Source of the DNA: Verrucomicrobiaceae bacterium
GTDB taxonomy: Bacteria; Verrucomicrobiota; Verrucomicrobiae; Verrucomicrobiales; Akkermansiaceae
Reading direction: 5' to 3'
Length of the DNA: 20,932 nt
Assembly (NCBI GenBank): GCA_003820635.1
Contig: RPOS01000046.1
Span: 1-20,932, forward strand
Below the pieces are notes generated by a model. The model made no database searches and was not told the origin of the DNA. It was given only the letters and a program-made list of their open reading frames with translations. Position 1 is the stretch's first letter. Each line of letters opens with the position of its first letter. Shown here piece by piece: positions 15,673 to 20,932 of this stretch. A program made the position numbers and the translations under genes.

Positions 15673-16038
15673 TCAGATGACGAACGAACAGAAGGCGACC
15701 GACAAGCGGACGCCGGTGTAGCCGGACAAGTGACCGCTGATCAGGGGTGACGCAACGGTGGCGGAAAGCTGAGCGCCGGGGGCGGACTCAACGGCGATGC
15801 GGGTCCCGGAAGCCTTGGCAACCGGTATTTTCAGAGAGGTGCTGGAATCGGGGACCAGCGGGGCGGATTTTTGTTCCGTGTCTCCGTTATCCGCGCAATG
15901 GCACGAATCCGGACCCGTGCAGCAGGCGCAGGACGCCTCGTATGTGGCGCATGGTGATGTGACCACCGCACCCGGCAAGACCTGGGTAAACTGGAAAACC
16001 AGCCCTAGGATCAAGGTGATGACGGAATTCACATTCAT
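15673..16038 (-). CDS. Secreted small Cys-rich protein in copper cluster, unrecognised family
   Basis: This is a 121-aa protein starting at the ATG at 16038, which places a hydrophobic signal segment at residues 6-26. The processed part begins near a cluster of six cysteines: Cys30, then C37-x-C39-C40-x5-C46-x-C48 with His47 between the last two, in an acidic setting. This is the kind of site that binds Cu(I). The remainder (60-121) is Ser/Ala/Val-rich with one further Cys117 in a hydrophobic C-terminus. I know no named family for it. It lies between copA and the pump genes on the same strand, so a periplasmic metal carrier or scavenger is a reasonable inference. A longer form from 16098 would add 20 charged residues before the signal and is less likely. 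Confidence 0.65.
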   Translation of the reverse strand: MNVNSVITLILGLVFQFTQVLPGAVVTSPCATYEASCACCTGPDSCHCADNGDTEQKSAPLVPDSSTSLKIPVAKASGTRIAVESAPGAQLSATVASPLISGHLSGYTGVRLSVAFCSFVI

Positions 16039-16214
16039 GTCACAGGTAAGAGTAACTGGATGGTGGTCCTCTTCCAAGAATTTCCTTCGCCGAGGCATTC
16101 CATGCCGCCGATTTGGGAATATCTGCGGATGGATTTGGTTTTCATGTGTGGAACGATTGGCTCATCCGGTGAATGTCCAGAAGGAGACTAAACCCTCACG
16201 GAAGTTGTATTTTC
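16039..16214 (-). other. Gap upstream of the Cys-rich gene
   Basis: These 176 bases separate the copA stop from the Cys-rich gene, all read leftward. They are large enough for an internal promoter for the small gene and the pump operon. I searched for MerR-type (CueR-like) operators with long spacers and found none. A weak TTGGAA-like -35 with a TTACTC-like -10 just before the ATG is the best guess. Nothing firmer is visible. Confidence 0.3.
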
Positions 16215-18611
16215 TCAGTGGAGCCGGAGATGGCGCAACCGCAGGGCATTGCCAATCACCGAGACCGAGGACAAGGACATCGCCGCGCCTGCGATGATTG
16301 GGCTGAGCAGCAGGCCGAAGAATGGATAGAGCGCACCGGCCGCGATGGGGATGCCGGCGGCGTTGTAGATGAAGGCGAAAAACAGGTTTTGGCGGATGTT
16401 GCGCATGACGGCGCGGCTCAGGCGGATGGCTTTGGCGATTCCCCGCAGGTCGCCTTTAACGAGCGTGATGCCCGCGCTTTGCATGGCGACATCGGTGCCG
16501 GTGCCCATGGCGATGCCGACTTCCGCCTCGCTGAGTGCGGGCGCGTCGTTGATGCCATCGCCCGCCATGGCCGGATGTTTGCCTTCCTTGCGGAGTTTCT
16601 GAATGTGGGCGATCTTGCCTGAGGGATCGATTTCCGCCTCCACCTGATCAAGGCCGAGTTGATTTGCCACCGCGGCGGCGGTGCGACGGTTGTCGCCGGT
16701 GAGCATGAAGATCTGCAAGCCCAGTTCGTGGAGGGAGTTGATTGCCTCGGCGGTGCTCGCCTTGATTGGATCGGCTACGGCGAGAATTCCCGCCGCTTTG
16801 CCATCGATGGCGACAAACATCGCGGTCTTGCCATCTTCCTGGAGTTTCACCGCGGATGCTTCGAGCGATTCCAAACCACTGATCGTTTCATTCCGCAGGA
16901 AATCCGGTTTCCCGACCATTACCGGACGATCACCGACAGTGCCGATCACTCCGCCTCCGGTCACCGAGCGGAAGTCTTTCACAGGCTCAAGAGTGATTCC
17001 CTGATCTTTCGCTCCCTTCACAATGGCGGCGGCGAGCGGGTGTTCGCTCCCTTGTTCCAAGGACGCCGCAAGGAACAGGAAATCCTTGGCATCAAAACCA
17101 ACGACGGGCAGGACATCGATCAACTCCGGCCTGCCTTCTGTGAGAGTGCCGGTTTTGTCCACCACGAGCGTGTCGATCTTTTCGAGGCGTTCGAGCGCTT
17201 CGGCGTTCTTCACCAGCACGCCCTCCTGCGCGCCTCGGCCGACGCCGACCATGATGGACATCGGTGTGGCGAGTCCGAGCGCACAGGGACAGGCGATGAT
17301 GAGCACCGCCACCGCATTGACGATGGCGTGGGCGAGTTTCGGCTCCGGCCCGAGCCACATCCACAGCACGAAGGTGAGTATGGAAACCACCAGCACTGCG
17401 GGAACGAAGATGCCGGCGACCTTGTCGGCGAGTCCCTGGATCGGCGCACGGCTGCGCTGGGCCTCCGCCACCATGTGGACGATCTGTCCTAGCAGGGTAT
17501 CGTCGCCGACCCGATCCGCGCGCATGGTGAAACTTCCGGTGCCATTCACGGTGCCGCCCGTCACCTTGTCTCCGGCGGTTTTCTCCACTGGCAGCGGCTC
17601 GCCGGTGATCATGGATTCCTCCACGCTTGAGTGGCCATCGAGCACTTCGCCATCCACCGGCACCTTGTCACCCGGCACGACCCGCAGTGTGTCGCCCACC
17701 TTCACGGCATCGAGCGGAATTTCGTGATCGCCTCCGCTCCCGATCCGTCTGGCGGTGGGCGGCGCGAGGTTCAGCAAGGCCTTGATGGCAGTGCCGGTGC
17801 GGCTGCGGGCGCGCAGCTCCAGCACCTGGCCCAACAACACCAGCACCACGATCACCGCCGCCGCCTCGAAGTAAACCGGCACGTTTTCTCCGTGCCGCAT
17901 CGTGTGCGGAAAAACTCCGGGTGTGAGCATCGCCGCCGCACTGAAAAGGAATGCCGCTCCCACGCCGATGGCGATGAGCGTGAACATGTTGAGGTTTCCT
18001 GTCAGGGCGGAGTGCCAGCCGCGGCGGAAAAACGGCCATGCGGCCCAGCCCACGACCGGAGCGGATAGAACGAACTGCACCCAGCGCGAAACATCGCCGT
18101 CCGCCCACGATTGGAAGGCAGGAATCAGATGGCCCATTGCCAGCAGGAAAACCGGCAGGGTGAGCGCTGCGGAGATTTGGAAACGCCGCGTCATGTCGCG
18201 CAGTTGAGCGTTGTCCTCGTCCTCATCCCCGGCTGCGACATTCATCGGCTCCAAGGCCATGCCACACTTGGGGCAATCACCGGGATGATCCTGTTGGATT
18301 TCCGGATGCATCGGGCAGGTGTAAAGGGGCTTTGCCGCGGATTTCCACGCCGGATTGCGCTCGAGCGCCATGCCGCATTTCGGGCAGTCGCCGGGTTTAT
18401 CCGACTCCACACCCGGGCACATCGGGCAGAAGTATTTCGCGGCGGCGGATGGTTTCACTGCGGCATGGCTGTGATGATTGTGCGATTTCCCGCCGCAGCA
18501 GGATGGCGGTTCCGTCGGGTGGGAGAGATGGGAATCTTTCATGGTTTGGCAGCAAGTTGGAGTTTCGGATGTGTTCATCCACTTGGGCAAACGCATGAGA
18601 TCCGAATCCAT
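16215..18611 (-). CDS. copA: Copper-translocating P1B-type ATPase with N-terminal metal-binding domains
   Basis: The 798-aa ATPase exports Cu(I) (or Ag(I)) from the cytosol across the inner membrane. In place of the common HMA domains, the N-terminus has Cys pairs at 20-21 and 38-39, a His-rich stretch (HNHHSH, 44-49), and two tandem heavy-metal-binding modules (about 60-83 and 97-121). Each module carries a CPKCGMALE motif; the first has CPMCP where the second has CPMHP. The core carries the actuator TGEP (336-339), the channel CPC (441-443), the phosphorylated Asp485 in DKTGTLT, SEHP (522-525) and GDGINDAP (684-691). TM7-8 have the Cu-type YN (749-750) and MSLSS (778-782). The ATG at 18611 is used; ATGs at residues 6 and 12 are alternatives. 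It leads the leftward metal cluster. Confidence 0.93.
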   Translation of the reverse strand: MDSDLMRLPKWMNTSETPTCCQTMKDSHLSHPTEPPSCCGGKSHNHHSHAAVKPSAAAKYFCPMCPGVESDKPGDCPKCGMALERNPAWKSAAKPLYTCPMHPEIQQDHPGDCPKCGMALEPMNVAAGDEDEDNAQLRDMTRRFQISAALTLPVFLLAMGHLIPAFQSWADGDVSRWVQFVLSAPVVGWAAWPFFRRGWHSALTGNLNMFTLIAIGVGAAFLFSAAAMLTPGVFPHTMRHGENVPVYFEAAAVIVVLVLLGQVLELRARSRTGTAIKALLNLAPPTARRIGSGGDHEIPLDAVKVGDTLRVVPGDKVPVDGEVLDGHSSVEESMITGEPLPVEKTAGDKVTGGTVNGTGSFTMRADRVGDDTLLGQIVHMVAEAQRSRAPIQGLADKVAGIFVPAVLVVSILTFVLWMWLGPEPKLAHAIVNAVAVLIIACPCALGLATPMSIMVGVGRGAQEGVLVKNAEALERLEKIDTLVVDKTGTLTEGRPELIDVLPVVGFDAKDFLFLAASLEQGSEHPLAAAIVKGAKDQGITLEPVKDFRSVTGGGVIGTVGDRPVMVGKPDFLRNETISGLESLEASAVKLQEDGKTAMFVAIDGKAAGILAVADPIKASTAEAINSLHELGLQIFMLTGDNRRTAAAVANQLGLDQVEAEIDPSGKIAHIQKLRKEGKHPAMAGDGINDAPALSEAEVGIAMGTGTDVAMQSAGITLVKGDLRGIAKAIRLSRAVMRNIRQNLFFAFIYNAAGIPIAAGALYPFFGLLLSPIIAGAAMSLSSVSVIGNALRLRHLRLH

Positions 18612-18683
18612 TACACCTGATTTTCGATTTGCCGCTTTGTCCCGACTTTACCCGCCCCAGCTGATCAACATAGCGTGGCATTC

Positions 18684-18857
18684 ATGCGCCGTCTCGAAGA
18701 ATCGCTGATCGAAAACCTGCAAGCCTTCACGGCTTTCGCCCGCAACAATCTGACCGTCCGACTGCATCGCGCGAGCAAACACCTCCGCGATGAACTCAGG
18801 AAATACTGCCGGGCCTGCGCCAAACACGGATGCCTGGACTGCACCTGTGGAAAATGA
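18684..18857 (+). CDS. 57-aa protein with five-cysteine tail, divergent from copA
   Basis: This small protein starts 72 bases from the divergent copA start. Residues 1-40 are a basic, amphipathic, probably helical segment. The last 16 residues hold C42-xx-C45-x4-C50-xx-C53-x-C55 with His48, and the protein ends in GK. There is no signal peptide, so it should be cytosolic. The spacing could fit a small zinc- or copper-binding knuckle. With copA next door it may deliver or buffer Cu(I), or it may be a small sensor. A GTG at 18675 would add three residues. A TTTACC (18647-18652)/TAGCGT (18671-18676) pair would put transcription nearly at the ATG, hinting at a leaderless message, but that is weak. 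I know no named family. Confidence 0.6.
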   Translation: MRRLEESLIENLQAFTAFARNNLTVRLHRASKHLRDELRKYCRACAKHGCLDCTCGK

Positions 18858-18883
18858 ACGGCCGATGCAATCCGGCGCAGTCG

Positions 18884-19258
18884 TCAGTTTTCCAAAATCT
18901 CCACCTCGTAGCCGTCGGGATCGGTGACGAAGGCCATTTTCCGGGCGCCGGAGGAGAATTTCTCGCGCCAACCGGAGGGCCAGATCTCGATGCCGGCTTT
19001 TTCGACCTTGTCGCAGTATTCCATGATATCCGGCACGCCGAGAGCTGTGTGCATCAGGTCCTCCGGGCAGGTGGCGGTGTAGTCCGGCGAGTGGCAGAGT
19101 TCGAGGAAGACGTCGTTGCCGGGCAGGGCGAGGAAGGCGAGCTTGTTGCCTTGGGGCGAGTCCTTGCAATCGCGCAGGGTGTAGCCGAGGCACTGGTAAA
19201 AGGCCACGGACTTGTCGAGATCGCGGACGCGGATGCGGGTGTGGAGGAAGCGAATCAT
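18884..19258 (-). CDS. gloA: Glyoxalase I / lactoylglutathione lyase-family protein
   Basis: The 124-aa vicinal-oxygen-chelate protein likely isomerises the hemithioacetal of methylglyoxal and a thiol to the lactoyl thioester. Its four metal ligands line up with E. coli GloA: His6, Glu53 (VFLELCH), His70 (MHTALG) and Glu120 (GYEVEILEN). The length is close to bacterial GloA (about 130 aa). The ATG at 19258 fits the family; the frame stays open upstream to 19522 only as non-homologous sequence. It converges with the 57-aa gene (26-base gap) and diverges from the small membrane protein gene at 19400. Nothing links it to copper beyond proximity. A related VOC enzyme with another substrate is possible. 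Confidence 0.87.
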   Translation of the reverse strand: MIRFLHTRIRVRDLDKSVAFYQCLGYTLRDCKDSPQGNKLAFLALPGNDVFLELCHSPDYTATCPEDLMHTALGVPDIMEYCDKVEKAGIEIWPSGWREKFSSGARKMAFVTDPDGYEVEILEN

Positions 19259-19284
19259 GGTGGGACTACCGTGGGACAAAACAC

Positions 19285-19300
19285 CCATTTTGACAAATGG
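19285..19300. promoter_or_regulatory. Palindrome overlapping a TTGACA-like -35 box
   Basis: CCATTT-TGAC-AAATGG is a perfect 6-bp inverted repeat 26 bases upstream of the gloA start. On the + strand it overlaps TTGACA (19290-19295), a perfect -35 hexamer, though I find no good -10 at the right distance. It could be an operator controlling gloA and the rightward small gene. The pattern is clear; the role is inferred. Confidence 0.35.
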
Positions 19301-19399
19301 CGAATCAAGGATTTGGCGATGATTCCAAGAAATCCCAAAAATCATGCTTCCCATGGCCGCACGAATCTGCGAGGTGCTGCCGAAACTCTTAAATCCTAC

Positions 19400-19621
19400 A
19401 TGAAACGCCCCCACCCATTGAATGAAGGGGCCCGCTTCAGCGGGCAACTCCGTTATTACCACCGCTCCGGCGTGAAGGACCGCCGGACTTGGGAAGAATG
19501 GGTCGATAATAAAGGCACTCAATCAGGCTCTTTGCGCAAATGGCTCAAAATCGCCGTAATCGCGCTGGCTCTACTCGCCCTAGGAGCCATTGTCGCGGCT
19601 CTCGTGATCGCGTTTCAGTGA
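19400..19621 (+). CDS. 73-aa tail-anchored-like membrane protein, unknown function
   Basis: The N-terminal half (1-48) is polar and rich in Arg, Tyr and Trp, with a motif-like RFSGQLRYYHRSG (12-24) and RTWEEWVDN (29-37). The C-terminal half (50-72) is one strongly hydrophobic helix, followed by almost nothing, as in tail-anchored inner-membrane proteins. The RKWLK just before the helix would keep the N-terminus in the cytosol by the positive-inside rule. An in-frame ATG at 19319 would add 27 basic residues; I prefer 19400 because the sequence from there looks structured. No family is recognised. It lies 103 bases before leuC on the same strand. Confidence 0.5.
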   Translation: MKRPHPLNEGARFSGQLRYYHRSGVKDRRTWEEWVDNKGTQSGSLRKWLKIAVIALALLALGAIVAALVIAFQ

Positions 19622-19660
19622 AAATCGCCCGATTCGGCGTGCCTTTCGCCGCATGCGGCT

Positions 19661-19714
19661 TTGACAAGTCCGGCCCACCCATGCAGTTTTCCCGCCCGCC
19701 GCGAACCTCGGCGG
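19661..19714 (+). promoter_or_regulatory. leuC leader: TTGACA box and hairpin
   Basis: The 103-base gap before leuC contains a perfect TTGACA (19661-19666); a weak CAGTTT follows 17 bases later. Downstream, CCGCCG (19696-19701), a 7-base loop and CGGCGG (19709-19714) form a hairpin 10 bases before the leuC ATG. A 13-codon frame (ATG at 19681, stop at 19720-19722) spans this hairpin and ends two bases before leuC. It has no leucine codons, so classical leucine attenuation is not supported. Confidence 0.35.
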
Positions 19715-19724
19715 CCTCTTGATC

Positions 19725-20932
<1,208 letters not shown>

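Noticed and set aside
16039..16214. CueR- or CsoR-type operator in front of the Cys-rich gene
   Set aside because: No long-spaced MerR-type dyad or G/C-tract CsoR-like palindrome could be found by eye.
18648..19193. 181-aa minus-strand frame across gloA and the 57-aa gene
   Set aside because: Low-complexity Arg/Pro/Leu composition and conflict with gloA, whose four metal ligands are intact in another frame.

Overview
The window is GC-rich and densely coded. It looks like the chromosome of a Verrucomicrobiota bacterium, probably from the Luteolibacter/Verrucomicrobiaceae side. Three things point there: a HisA and a UDP-glucose pyrophosphorylase that both read like the eukaryotic forms, a WbsX/GH99-like gene remnant, and starts with no recognisable Shine-Dalgarno sequence. 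The taxon is inferred from sequence character; no search was run.

Layout. (1) Positions 1-2643: the 5' end of adk leaves leftward. Divergent from it run a YycJ-like metallo-beta-lactamase hydrolase, nadC and a biotin-protein ligase, followed by a small lipoprotein (2693-3133). (2) 3134-5375: an AT-rich intergenic region, a MarR regulator, a perfect hairpin, then pgeF (laccase-domain) and ispE overlapping by ATGA. (3) 5427-6026: a decayed WbsX-type gene with both ends and an internal block missing. (4) 6040-8344: divergent UDP-glucose pyrophosphorylase (-) and hisA (+). A spermidine-synthase-like methyltransferase (8305-9078, -) overlaps hisA tail to tail.

(5) 9264-18857 is the accessory core, a copper/silver-type detoxification cluster. 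Reading leftward it holds a P1B copper ATPase (copA), a secreted Cys-rich 121-aa protein, and a TolC-like outer-membrane factor. Next come a CusB-like adaptor fused to a DUF3347-like domain and a CusA-like RND pump. A 57-aa protein with a five-cysteine tail is encoded divergently from copA. The likely flow is that CopA moves cytosolic Cu(I) to the periplasm and the RND tripartite pump exports it. The Cys-rich small proteins may buffer or hand over metal on each side of the inner membrane. No recognisable metal regulator (CueR, CsoR, CopY or CusRS type) lies in the window.

(6) 18884-20932: glyoxalase I (-), a 73-aa tail-anchored-looking protein (+), and leuC (+), which runs off the right edge. 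I saw no rRNA, tRNA, CRISPR array, transposase or phage gene. The most unusual items are the two uncharacterised Cys-rich proteins, the altered methionine site and Gly-rich insert in CusA, the neighbouring eukaryote-like genes, and several intergenic palindromes.
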